From positions 25,342-89,341 of the forward strand of contig CAUSDX010000005.1 of the NCBI GenBank assembly GCA_963530615.1: a DNA stretch of 64,000 nucleotides. Reading direction: 5' to 3'. This document shows positions 52,590 to 61,139 of the stretch, one piece after another. The first letter of the stretch is position 1, and each line of letters begins with the position of its first letter. This stretch comes from JABCPE02 sp963530615. GTDB lineage: Bacteria > Bacteroidota > Bacteroidia > Flavobacteriales > Weeksellaceae. The notes beneath the pieces were generated by a model, which worked only from the letters and a program-made list of their open reading frames with translations, was not told the origin of the DNA and ran no database searches. The position numbers and the translations under genes are program-made.

Positions 52590-55451
52590 ATGCCTCCAAA
52601 AAGTCAAGATAAAAAAATTACAAATAAAAAAGAGAGAGAATACATAGAAGTCTACGGAGCAAGGGGACATAATCTAAAAAATATAGATGTTAAAATCCCT
52701 AGAAATGAGTTGGTAGTGATTACAGGTCTTTCAGGGTCTGGGAAATCTTCATTGGCTTTTGATACTATTTTCGCAGAGGGACAGAGGCGATATATAGAAA
52801 CCTTTTCGGCTTATGCAAGACAATTTTTGGGGGGATTAGAACGCCCCGATGTGGATAAAATAGAAGGGCTTTCTCCTGTAGTAGCGATAGAGCAGAAAAC
52901 TACAAATAAAAATCCTCGCTCTACTGTAGGGACGGTTACGGAGCTTTATGATTTTCTTAGGCTGCTTTTTGCTCGTGTTTCAGATGCTTATTCGTTGGAG
53001 ACAGGGGAACAGATGGTAAGCTATACTGAAGAGCAGATTTTGGACAGTATCCAGAAGGATTACAAAGATGAGAAAGTTTTGCTTCTAGCCCCAGTAGTTA
53101 GGGGAAGGAAGGGACATTATCATGAATTATTTATCCAGTTGGCAAAAAAAGGGTATGGACAAGCAAGGATAGATGGTATTTTGCAAGATATAGAATACGA
53201 TTTGAAACTTGATCGGTATAAAAATCATGATATAGAAGTGGTGATTGACCGATGGATAGTGGGAGATACAGCTTCTGAGATGAGAATGGCAAAATCATTG
53301 AAAACAGCTTTGCAAATGGGGGATGGAGTAGTGATGATTCAGAAACTGGGAACTGATGAGTTTCAATATTTTTCTAAGGATTTGATGGATATTAGCACTG
53401 GGAAAGCATTGCCTATTCCAGAGCCGAATACTTTTTCTTTTAATTCACCAAAGGGGAGTTGTGATACTTGTAAAGGGCTGGGAGTGATAAAGAAAATTAA
53501 TCCTGAATATTTGGTAGCAGATCCTAAATTATCTATTAGCCAAGGTGCATTATTGCCGTTAGAGGCTCATAAGTTTAGTAAATGGGTTTTGTCTCAAATT
53601 AGTAACATATTAGAGGTTTTTGGGTTGGATTTGAAAACTCCATATCAGGATATTCCTAAAGAAGTTTTGGATTATATTTTTTATGGCTGTCAAAAGGAAT
53701 TTGAACGAGAACTAAAACATGCAGGAATTTCTAAAAAAATAAAAATAAACTTTGAAGGGTTAGTGCCTTATTTGGAAAAAGTTATTGAAGATAAGGAAAA
53801 TCATGGTGCTGCTCAAATAGAAAGGGATTTTGCCAAAGAAGAAATTTGTCCAAGTTGTAAAGGGGCAAGGCTTCGCTCGGAGAGTTTAGCATTCAAAATT
53901 GCAGGAAAAAGCATTGCTGAGGTTAATGCAATGAGTCTTTTGGAATTAAAAGATTGGCTCAAAGAGATTAGAGAAAAATTTAGTGAGAAAAATAAAATTA
54001 TTGCTCATGAAATTTTAAAAGAAATAGAAACAAGATTACAATTTTTATTAGATGTAGGCTTGGAATACCTTAGTCTTAGCAGAAGTTCAAAGACATTGTC
54101 AGGTGGTGAGTCTCAAAGAATCCGTTTAGCGACGCAGATTGGTTCGCAGTTGGTTAATGTCCTTTATATTCTTGATGAGCCGAGCATTGGACTTCACCAA
54201 CGAGATAATGAGAGATTGATTAAGTCTCTGAAAAATTTAAGGGATTTGGGTAATTCGGTACTGGTAGTGGAGCATGATAAAGATATGATTTTGGAAGCTG
54301 ATGAGGTTTTGGATATTGGTCCAAAAGCTGGGAAGCATGGAGGAGAGGTGCTTTGGCAAGGTTCTCCAAAGGATTTGATAAAAGCTAAAACAATTACAGC
54401 GGATTATCTTACAGGTCGAAGGTCTATAAAAATGCCTTCTAAAAGAAGAGATGGAAACGGAAATTTTATCAAGCTGAAGGGAGCGTCAGGAAATAATTTG
54501 AAAAATGTAGATTTGGAGATTCCATTAGGAAAATTAGTTGTAGTAACGGGTATCTCTGGAAGTGGAAAATCGTCATTAATCAATGGAACTCTTTATCCCA
54601 TTCTTAATAAGCATTTTTACCGTGGAGTTCAAGAGCCTTTGCCTTATCAAAGTATTGGGGGGTTAGAATTTATAGATAAAGTGGTAGATGTAGATCAAGC
54701 ACCAATAGGGCGAACGCCTCGCTCCAATCCTGCGACTTACACAGGAGTCTTTTCAGATATTCGTAATCTTTTTGCGGAACTTCCTGAAAGTAAAATTAGA
54801 GGTTATAAGTCAGGGAGATTCTCTTTCAATGTTAAAGGAGGTAGGTGTGAGGTCTGCCAAGGTGGGGGCTTAAAGGTAATAGAAATGAATTTTTTGCCAG
54901 ATGTTTATGTTCATTGTGAGGCTTGTAATGGAAAACGCTTTAATAGAGAGACCTTAGAAGTTCGTTATAAAGGAAAATCTATTTCTGATGTTTTAGAAAT
55001 GACCATTGATGAGGCGGTAGAGTTTTTTCAACCTATGCCTAAAATTTATAATAAAGTAAAAACACTGAAAGATGTAGGTTTGGGATATATTACATTGGGA
55101 CAACAATCCACAACGCTGTCAGGAGGAGAGGCACAGAGAATAAAATTAGCTACAGAACTTTCTAAAAAACAGACAGGTAGCACACTTTATATTTTAGATG
55201 AACCTACAACGGGGCTACATTTTGAAGATGTGAAAATATTGATGGATGCCATAAATCAATTGGTGGAGTTGGGAAATTCCTTCATTATTATTGAGCATAA
55301 TATGGATGTGATAAAATTGGCAGACCATATCATAGATATAGGTCCCGAAGGTGGAAAAAATGGTGGACAAATTATCTTTGAAGGAACGCCAGAAGAAATT
55401 GTCCAATGTGAAAAATCGCTCACAGGTTTGTTCTTGAAAAAAGAAATGTAA
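52590..55451 (+). CDS. uvrA: Excinuclease ABC subunit A
   Basis: A 953-residue UvrA. Two ABC ATPase modules carry Walker A GLSGSGKSSLAFDT and GISGSGKSSL, and signature motifs LSGGESQRIRLA and LSGGEAQRIKLA. Zinc modules are CDTCKGLG with CPSCKGARL, and CEVCQGGG with CEACNGKRF. It recognises bulky DNA lesions and loads UvrB. Two -7-like boxes precede it. TAAATTTG at 52560-52567 leaves a plausible leader, whereas TATTTTTG at 52578-52585 would make it almost leaderless. Confidence 0.98.
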   Translation: MPPKSQDKKITNKKEREYIEVYGARGHNLKNIDVKIPRNELVVITGLSGSGKSSLAFDTIFAEGQRRYIETFSAYARQFLGGLERPDVDKIEGLSPVVAIEQKTTNKNPRSTVGTVTELYDFLRLLFARVSDAYSLETGEQMVSYTEEQILDSIQKDYKDEKVLLLAPVVRGRKGHYHELFIQLAKKGYGQARIDGILQDIEYDLKLDRYKNHDIEVVIDRWIVGDTASEMRMAKSLKTALQMGDGVVMIQKLGTDEFQYFSKDLMDISTGKALPIPEPNTFSFNSPKGSCDTCKGLGVIKKINPEYLVADPKLSISQGALLPLEAHKFSKWVLSQISNILEVFGLDLKTPYQDIPKEVLDYIFYGCQKEFERELKHAGISKKIKINFEGLVPYLEKVIEDKENHGAAQIERDFAKEEICPSCKGARLRSESLAFKIAGKSIAEVNAMSLLELKDWLKEIREKFSEKNKIIAHEILKEIETRLQFLLDVGLEYLSLSRSSKTLSGGESQRIRLATQIGSQLVNVLYILDEPSIGLHQRDNERLIKSLKNLRDLGNSVLVVEHDKDMILEADEVLDIGPKAGKHGGEVLWQGSPKDLIKAKTITADYLTGRRSIKMPSKRRDGNGNFIKLKGASGNNLKNVDLEIPLGKLVVVTGISGSGKSSLINGTLYPILNKHFYRGVQEPLPYQSIGGLEFIDKVVDVDQAPIGRTPRSNPATYTGVFSDIRNLFAELPESKIRGYKSGRFSFNVKGGRCEVCQGGGLKVIEMNFLPDVYVHCEACNGKRFNRETLEVRYKGKSISDVLEMTIDEAVEFFQPMPKIYNKVKTLKDVGLGYITLGQQSTTLSGGEAQRIKLATELSKKQTGSTLYILDEPTTGLHFEDVKILMDAINQLVELGNSFIIIEHNMDVIKLADHIIDIGPEGGKNGGQIIFEGTPEEIVQCEKSLTGLFLKKEM

Positions 55452-55469
55452 GGCTGTTTAATAAAAGTA

Positions 55470-55504
55470 AAGTCTCCGAAATATTTTGTTTCAGAGATTT
55501 TTTA
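55470..55504 (+). terminator. Terminator after uvrA
   Basis: TCTCCGAAAT and GTTTCAGAGA arms (one mismatch) around an ATTTT loop, followed by TTTTTTATTTT. Confidence 0.72.
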
Positions 55505-55538
55505 TTTTCATTAATTTAAAATAATTCTAAATAAAAAT

Positions 55539-55568
55539 TTGTTTATTGAAGTAAAATTATTAGATTTG
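55539..55568 (+). promoter_or_regulatory. Promoter of the TonB receptor-thioredoxin unit
   Basis: TTG at 55539-55541, 19 bases, TAGATTTG at 55561-55568, a full consensus match 33 bases before the ATG. Confidence 0.75.
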
Positions 55569-55600
55569 CCTAACTTTTTAAATTTGAAAATAGAATAAAT

Positions 55601-57619
55601 ATGAATAGACGACAATTATTGCCTTTATCGGCATTGTTTTTATGTGGAGTTATGAATGCTCAGATGGATTCTCTGAATGTAAAACAGAAAGATATAGATG
55701 AGTTAGTGATTACAGGAACAATGAAAGAAGTGAGTAAATCTCAAAGTCCTGTGCCAGTAGAAATTTATACTCCTAAATTTTTTCAAAAAAATCCTACTCC
55801 GAATTTAATAGAAGCGGTAGCGATGATTAATGGAGTCAGACCTCAGATTCATTGTTCGGTTTGTGGAACTTCAGATATTAAAATAAATGGGTTAGATGGT
55901 CCTTATACGATGGTTTTAATAGATGGTATGCCTATCGTAAGTTCATTATCTACCGTATATGGATTGAGTGGGATTCCTAACGCTTTGATAGATAGGATAG
56001 AATTGGTGAAAGGTCCTGCATCTTCACTATATGGTTCTGAAGCAATGGGTGGGATGATTAATATTATTACTAAAAATGTATTGTCTGCACCTAAATTTAC
56101 AGCGGATGTATATGGAACTACTTGGGCTGAACTTAATGCTGATGTAGGAGCGAAATTTAATTTAGGCAAAAAAGTTTCATCATTATTGAGCGTTAATCAC
56201 TTTTTATATAATAATAGAGTAGATTACAATAATGATAATTTCATGGATATTACTTTGCAGAAGAGAACATCGGTTTTCAATAAATGGAATTTTCAAAGAA
56301 AAGAAGGAAGACAAGCTTCTGTAGCATTGAGATATATGTATGAAGATCGTGCAGGAGGAGAGATGCAATGGAATCACTCTTATCGTGGTACTGATGAGGT
56401 TTATGGAGAAAGTATTTACACTAACCGTTTTGAGGCAATTGGAGCATATCAGTTACCATTGAAGGAAAAGATTTTTACACAATTTTCATACAACTATCAT
56501 TTTCAAGATTCTTTCTACGGAGATAGAGTTTATAAGGCAAAACAAAGTGTAGCTTTTGGTCAAGCATATTGGAATCCTATATTTGGAAATCATGACTTGC
56601 TTATTGGTTCAGGATTCCGTTATACTTATTATGATGATAATTCAGTGGGGACACTTTCTGCAGATGGTAAAGTTAATCAACCTCAAAATATTTATTTGCC
56701 AGGAGTATTTATACAAGACCAATGGAAATTAGGAGAGCGTAATACTTTATTGTTAGGATATCGTTTTGATTATGATAAAAACCATAAAGGGATTCATTCT
56801 CCGAGAGTTGCATGGAAAACACATTTAGGAGAGCATCATATTAGAACGAGTTTTGGAACAGGTTTCCGAGTGGTTAACCTTTTTACGGAAGACCATTCTG
56901 CATTGACGGGCTCAAGACAAGTAGTTATTGAGGAAGAATTGAAGCCAGAGAAATCAATGAATTTTAATGTAAATCATGTTTATAAATGGTTGCTTGGGAA
57001 TGGCTATTTGAATTTTGATACATCTATATTTTATTCTCATTTTAGTAATAAAATTGTGGGTGATTTTGAAACAGATTCAGATAAGATTCTTTATAAAAAT
57101 CTTAATGGTTATGCAGAAAATAGAGGAATATCTACCAATATAGATTGGAGTTTAGGTAAGAGATTTAAGATGTCATTAGGTGCTACTTACATGGATGTGT
57201 TTAGAGTACAAGATGGGGAAAGAATTAGACAACTTCACGCTCCTAAATGGAGTGGAGTTTATTCTGTTAGTTATGCAATTACTGATGATTTCATGGTGGA
57301 TTTAACGGGGCAAATTTATGGACCAATGAGATTATCCGTAGTAGAAAATGACTTCAGACCTGAGTATTCACCATGGTATTCTATCGCGAATATCAAAGCA
57401 TCGAAGAAAATAGCTAAAAATTTGGAAATCTATGGAGGAATTAAAAACATACTTAATTTCAAACCTAAAAATCCTATTTTGAGACCGTTCGATCCTTTTG
57501 ATAAAAGTAAGGATGATGTGGTAAATAATCCGAATGGATATACTTTTGATACAACTTATGGTTATGCCTCTCTACAAGGAATAAGAGGATTCTTAGGGTT
57601 AAGTTATACAATTAGATAA
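55601..57619 (+). CDS. TonB-dependent receptor with a CxxC plug motif
   Basis: A 672-residue outer-membrane receptor with a signal peptide (cleavage near NAQ, residue 20). A TonB-box-like start (DELVITGTMKEV) is followed by a plug domain that includes RPQIHCSVCGTSDIKING and VLIDGMPIVSSLSTVYG, and a 22-strand barrel ending in LGLSYTIR. The CSVC pair in the plug is shared with a Bacteroidota receptor group often linked to metals such as copper (recollection, not checked). The substrate is therefore uncertain. It lies two bases before a thioredoxin-like gene. Confidence 0.92.
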   Translation: MNRRQLLPLSALFLCGVMNAQMDSLNVKQKDIDELVITGTMKEVSKSQSPVPVEIYTPKFFQKNPTPNLIEAVAMINGVRPQIHCSVCGTSDIKINGLDGPYTMVLIDGMPIVSSLSTVYGLSGIPNALIDRIELVKGPASSLYGSEAMGGMINIITKNVLSAPKFTADVYGTTWAELNADVGAKFNLGKKVSSLLSVNHFLYNNRVDYNNDNFMDITLQKRTSVFNKWNFQRKEGRQASVALRYMYEDRAGGEMQWNHSYRGTDEVYGESIYTNRFEAIGAYQLPLKEKIFTQFSYNYHFQDSFYGDRVYKAKQSVAFGQAYWNPIFGNHDLLIGSGFRYTYYDDNSVGTLSADGKVNQPQNIYLPGVFIQDQWKLGERNTLLLGYRFDYDKNHKGIHSPRVAWKTHLGEHHIRTSFGTGFRVVNLFTEDHSALTGSRQVVIEEELKPEKSMNFNVNHVYKWLLGNGYLNFDTSIFYSHFSNKIVGDFETDSDKILYKNLNGYAENRGISTNIDWSLGKRFKMSLGATYMDVFRVQDGERIRQLHAPKWSGVYSVSYAITDDFMVDLTGQIYGPMRLSVVENDFRPEYSPWYSIANIKASKKIAKNLEIYGGIKNILNFKPKNPILRPFDPFDKSKDDVVNNPNGYTFDTTYGYASLQGIRGFLGLSYTIR

Positions 57620-57621
57620 AA

Positions 57622-58059
57622 ATGAATAAAAAACTAAAAATACTTTTTATAATGCTTGTTTTTTCCATTTTTGGAAAAGCTCAAATTAGCATAAATACAC
57701 TAGAAGAAGTAGAGCATCTCCGTGCAGAGAAAATGAAACCCGTAGTGGTTTTGTTTTCCACGGATTGGTGTGGAGTGTGCCATATTCAGAAACGAAATTT
57801 GAAAAAATTACCAGTAGAGTTTTGGGAAAAAGTATATTTTGTTAGTATTAATCCTGAGAAATATAAAAAAGATATTGTTTTTTTAGGGAAACGATATGAG
57901 TTTATTTCTAATGGTTCTTCAGGACTTCATCAGATTGCGTATGAATGGGCTGGTAAGAGAGTTCCTGCTTATCCATTTTGGACTTTTATTGATGAAAAAA
58001 ATCAGATTTCTACTTATGAAGGTATGATTAAAATAGAGGAATTACAAGGACTTTTTTAG
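57622..58059 (+). CDS. Secreted thioredoxin-family protein (WCGVC)
   Basis: A 145-residue protein with a signal peptide (SIFGKAQ, cleavage near 20). The thioredoxin fold shows VLFSTDWCGVCHIQKRN and a cis-proline region KRVPAYPFWTF. It is two bases from the receptor gene, so it is certainly cotranscribed. It could reduce the receptor's plug CxxC or keep a metal ligand reduced. This is inference from the pairing. Confidence 0.85.
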   Translation: MNKKLKILFIMLVFSIFGKAQISINTLEEVEHLRAEKMKPVVVLFSTDWCGVCHIQKRNLKKLPVEFWEKVYFVSINPEKYKKDIVFLGKRYEFISNGSSGLHQIAYEWAGKRVPAYPFWTFIDEKNQISTYEGMIKIEELQGLF

Positions 58060-58084
58060 TTTTTCATAATGCTGTTTTAGTGCT

Positions 58085-58123
58085 AAAGGGTAATCTTAAT
58101 TTAAGACTGCCCTTTATTTTTTT
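58085..58123. terminator. Terminator between the thioredoxin and flippase genes
   Basis: Arms AAAGGGTAATCTT and AAGACTGCCCTTT (one mismatch, one G-U) around AATTT, followed by an eight-T run on the plus strand. It overlaps the end of the converging flippase gene. Confidence 0.72.
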
Positions 58124-59579
58124 TAATTATTTTATCTAAATATTGTCTTGTTGGATAAATTTTCAAGAAGTGATTTCCGATAAAAATAAGTACTAAAATT
58201 AATGTAGGTTTGTAGATTAGATTAACGAGTTGGTGTTGAAAATTGGGTAAGAAATAAACTATACCGATAGATATACCGCATAAAAATACAGCCCAAAGCA
58301 TAGACCAAGAAAGGGGAAATACTTTGAAATGATGATAATTAAAGATGATTTTAACGAGATTGAAAGAGGTCAGAGCAGTGGCATAAGCTATTGCGATTCC
58401 GAAAATTCCTAAATTGGTATAAATCAAGAAGATAGAGTTTAATCCAATCGTTAGACATGCTAAAATTAGCATGAAAAGAGTATTGTATTTGTAGAATCTG
58501 GATAGTGAAATAATATGGCTGTTAAATCCTGTAGCCAAATCAAACAGCATGGTGCAACCGATAATCCAGAGGATAGATTCGGTTTTTTGTAGTAATACAC
58601 CATTTTTCATGAAGTGAGTTAAAAATGGGAATCCAACAACAATACATGAAAATAAAATCAATCCTAAGAAAAATAAACTTAATGAAGTTTTTTTATGAAA
58701 ACTATCAAGTTCATGAAGTGTATTTTCGGTAAGATGTTTGTTAATCATCGGAGCGGAGATATTATAAAGCCCCATTTGTGGGATGTTAATGAGTGCCACG
58801 ATGGAGTAAATGTTGCTATACAGGCCGTTTTGTTCAAAACTAATGTATTCGCTAATCATCACATTAGCAATTTTTAGGGTCAAAAAACTACCGATATTCC
58901 CTAAAAACCCAAAAAAACTATATATTAAAATCTGGTGCCAAAGTTGGTTCTGCTTAAAATATTCTGTGTTAAAATCAAAATGAAATTTTTCTAATTGATT
59001 ATTATAAAGAAAATAACCGAGCATTGCCACAAAAAAGAAGCTGATGAATAGAAACAAAGCCCAGTTTTCGGGGATTCCAATAAAGAAAAAAACTGAAAAA
59101 GCTACAATATTGGCAATTTTTGGAAAAAGATTTTCAAAAATGTTTGGAATAGCGATTCGTTTATAATTGGAAATATATTTATTCAGAACCGTAGAAATAG
59201 ATAAAAAAAGTATTAGGGGCAAAATTAAGAATTTAGCATTCCAATTTTCACTATTTCTTAGATTGGGGAACAGGGTGAAAATCAGAAAATAGAATATGGT
59301 AAAAATGATAAAATTAAATAAAATCCCCAGTAGAGATAGCGAAAGCATATTCTGATGCTGTCCATCTTTTTGGGTTTGAGCGAAAAATTTAACATTAGAA
59401 AAGGAAATTCCAAAAACTACGATAGGAACGAGCATTTCTGCCATTGGAAAGATAAATCTCAATTTCCCATAAAACTCCATATCATGGGGGAAAATGAAGA
59501 AGTTGGCAAAAGTTCCGAGTAAAAATCCAAAATATCCTATCAAAGAGTATTTTATTCCTTGTCTTACGATAACGCTCAT
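58101..59579 (-). CDS. Polysaccharide flippase (MATE/Wzx-like)
   Basis: A 492-residue membrane protein with 12-14 helices of the polysaccharide-synthesis (MVF/Wzx) superfamily (start VIVRQGIKYSLIGYFGFLLGTFANFFIF, repeats of FLGNIGSFLTLKIANVMI type). It should flip lipid-linked oligosaccharides across the inner membrane. It follows the FkbM methyltransferase after two bases, so the pair probably serves one surface glycan. No glycosyltransferases or other glycan genes are adjacent. Confidence 0.85.
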   Translation of the reverse strand: MSVIVRQGIKYSLIGYFGFLLGTFANFFIFPHDMEFYGKLRFIFPMAEMLVPIVVFGISFSNVKFFAQTQKDGQHQNMLSLSLLGILFNFIIFTIFYFLIFTLFPNLRNSENWNAKFLILPLILFLSISTVLNKYISNYKRIAIPNIFENLFPKIANIVAFSVFFFIGIPENWALFLFISFFFVAMLGYFLYNNQLEKFHFDFNTEYFKQNQLWHQILIYSFFGFLGNIGSFLTLKIANVMISEYISFEQNGLYSNIYSIVALINIPQMGLYNISAPMINKHLTENTLHELDSFHKKTSLSLFFLGLILFSCIVVGFPFLTHFMKNGVLLQKTESILWIIGCTMLFDLATGFNSHIISLSRFYKYNTLFMLILACLTIGLNSIFLIYTNLGIFGIAIAYATALTSFNLVKIIFNYHHFKVFPLSWSMLWAVFLCGISIGIVYFLPNFQHQLVNLIYKPTLILVLIFIGNHFLKIYPTRQYLDKIIKKNKGQS

Positions 59580-59581
59580 AA

Positions 59582-60376
59582 TCAGTTTTTTATGAAGATG
59601 ATATTTTTAATATATCGGCTATCATCTTTTGCAAAGATAGTATTTTGTTGGGTTAGAATTTCAGGAGTTAGAGGTTCAAGACCAAATTTTTCTCGGTGTA
59701 AATAATGAGCAGTATAGCCTAATTTAATTATTTTAGAAATAACTTCCCAAATGTTTTCTTGATGAAATTCTTGCTCTATTTTTACCATAAGTGTTGGTTT
59801 GTAATGATTTATAGTTTCATTAGCTCCATTTAACAAGTTTAGTTCTTGCCCTACAATATCTATTTTGATAAAGTCTAAACGAGAGATTTCTTTGGAGTTT
59901 ATCCAATCATCTAATCGTATAGATTGAGTTTTTTGAGAATATATTTTGGTATATTCATTTTCTGGAGAAATTTCTTTTAATATAGCTTTTTCAAACAGTT
60001 CTTCGGTATCAATAATAGGAAAAGAAAGGGTTGAAGTTTCTGTTTTGTCAGATAGGGCAAGAGGTTCAAAATTTATTTTAGGGAATAATTTTTTGAGTTT
60101 TTTGTATAATTTTTTATTCGGTTCAAAAGCGTAAATATTTTCAGGAAAAAGTATATAATCTAAATAATAAACATAATTTCCAATTCCTGCTCCAATGTCT
60201 AAAAACACTGCTTTTTGTGGAAGAAACTCTTTGAGCCAAAGGAGTTCTGGTTCTACATTTCTTTCAAAAACATTATCTCTCGTCAGCTGAATGAGGTTTT
60301 TGTAAAGCCTACTTTTATAGATAGTCAGAGAGATGAAAGAGAAGTTTTGGGCTAAACTATAATAAGGATTAAACAT
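59582..60376 (-). CDS. FkbM-family methyltransferase
   Basis: A 264-residue SAM-dependent methyltransferase. The SAM motif is VFLDIGAGIGNYVYYLD, the FkbM DFIKIDIVGQELNLLNG region follows, and the C-terminal part has the KPTLMVKIEQEFH stretch. The family O-methylates sugars in surface glycans and secondary metabolites. Paired with the flippase, it probably modifies an oligosaccharide before export (inference). The start at 60376 is the first ATG. Confidence 0.87.
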   Translation of the reverse strand: MFNPYYSLAQNFSFISLTIYKSRLYKNLIQLTRDNVFERNVEPELLWLKEFLPQKAVFLDIGAGIGNYVYYLDYILFPENIYAFEPNKKLYKKLKKLFPKINFEPLALSDKTETSTLSFPIIDTEELFEKAILKEISPENEYTKIYSQKTQSIRLDDWINSKEISRLDFIKIDIVGQELNLLNGANETINHYKPTLMVKIEQEFHQENIWEVISKIIKLGYTAHYLHREKFGLEPLTPEILTQQNTIFAKDDSRYIKNIIFIKN

Positions 60377-60445
60377 TAGAAAAATATAATTTTAGTAATT
60401 AACATCAAAATAATAAAATAAAAAACATAATTCATAAAATTTTTG

Positions 60446-60453
60446 TATTTTTG
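60446..60453 (+). promoter_or_regulatory. -7 element upstream of the DUF4136 gene
   Basis: TATTTTTG, 70 bases upstream of the ATG. A separate TTTGGCAC half-site at 60460-60467 resembles a sigma-54 -24 element, but the -12 part is not convincing. Confidence 0.4.
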
Positions 60454-60522
60454 AAAGAAGTTTGGCACATTATTATCATATAACAAAAGTAGATATAATT
60501 TTTAATTCTAAAAAAATAAAAT

Positions 60523-61053
60523 ATGGTTAAGATAAGACATACATTGCAGTTATTTATTCTGACACTATTTATAGTATCATGTAGTCCATTTAGAGTAGTT
60601 TCTGATTATGATAAGAATGTAGATTTTTCTCAATACAAGAGTTATCAAATTTCAAATTTAGGAGAATTAAATTTGAATGATATTGACCAAAGCAGAGTGC
60701 TGGGTGAGTTGAATAGACAATTAGCATTAAAAAATATTCATTCATCAGATACACCAGATTTGAAAATTGAGATAAAGGCGAGTCATAAAATAGTTAGAGA
60801 TAATTACATTACTCCGAGTATCAATTTTGGTAGTTGGGGTAGTTGGTTTGGTGGAGGAATAGGCATCGGAAGAACTTTTTCTAAAGAATATACTTTGGGG
60901 ACATTAGTTTTTGAATTTATAGATGCTAAAACAGGTAAGTTAGTTTGGCAAGGAATAGGAAGTGGTTTAAAAGTAGATTCTCCAAAATCTAAACAAGAAC
61001 AAATTCCAAAAATGATTGAAAAAATGATGAAAAATTTCCCTCCGAGAAAATAA
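60523..61053 (+). CDS. DUF4136-family lipoprotein
   Basis: A 176-residue lipoprotein (FIVSCSPF, lipid Cys at 20). The DUF4136 pattern is present: YDKNVDFSQYKSYQI near the N-terminus, a Gly-rich GSWGSWFGGGIGIGR loop, and TLVFEFIDAKTGKLVWQGIGSG near the C-terminus. The function is unknown and it is probably at the outer membrane. It is a single gene with its own terminator. Confidence 0.88.
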   Translation: MVKIRHTLQLFILTLFIVSCSPFRVVSDYDKNVDFSQYKSYQISNLGELNLNDIDQSRVLGELNRQLALKNIHSSDTPDLKIEIKASHKIVRDNYITPSINFGSWGSWFGGGIGIGRTFSKEYTLGTLVFEFIDAKTGKLVWQGIGSGLKVDSPKSKQEQIPKMIEKMMKNFPPRK

Positions 61054-61059
61054 AAGGAA

Positions 61060-61091
61060 GAACCACCAATCAAAGGTGGTTTTCTTTTTTT
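61060..61091 (+). terminator. Terminator after the DUF4136 gene
   Basis: Arms ACCACC and GGTGGT around AATCAAA, followed by TTTCTTTTTTTAT. Confidence 0.8.
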
Positions 61092-61139
61092 ATTAGGATT
61101 TGTTGAAAATTTTTAATTTTGCTTTTTGTACATTGATTT

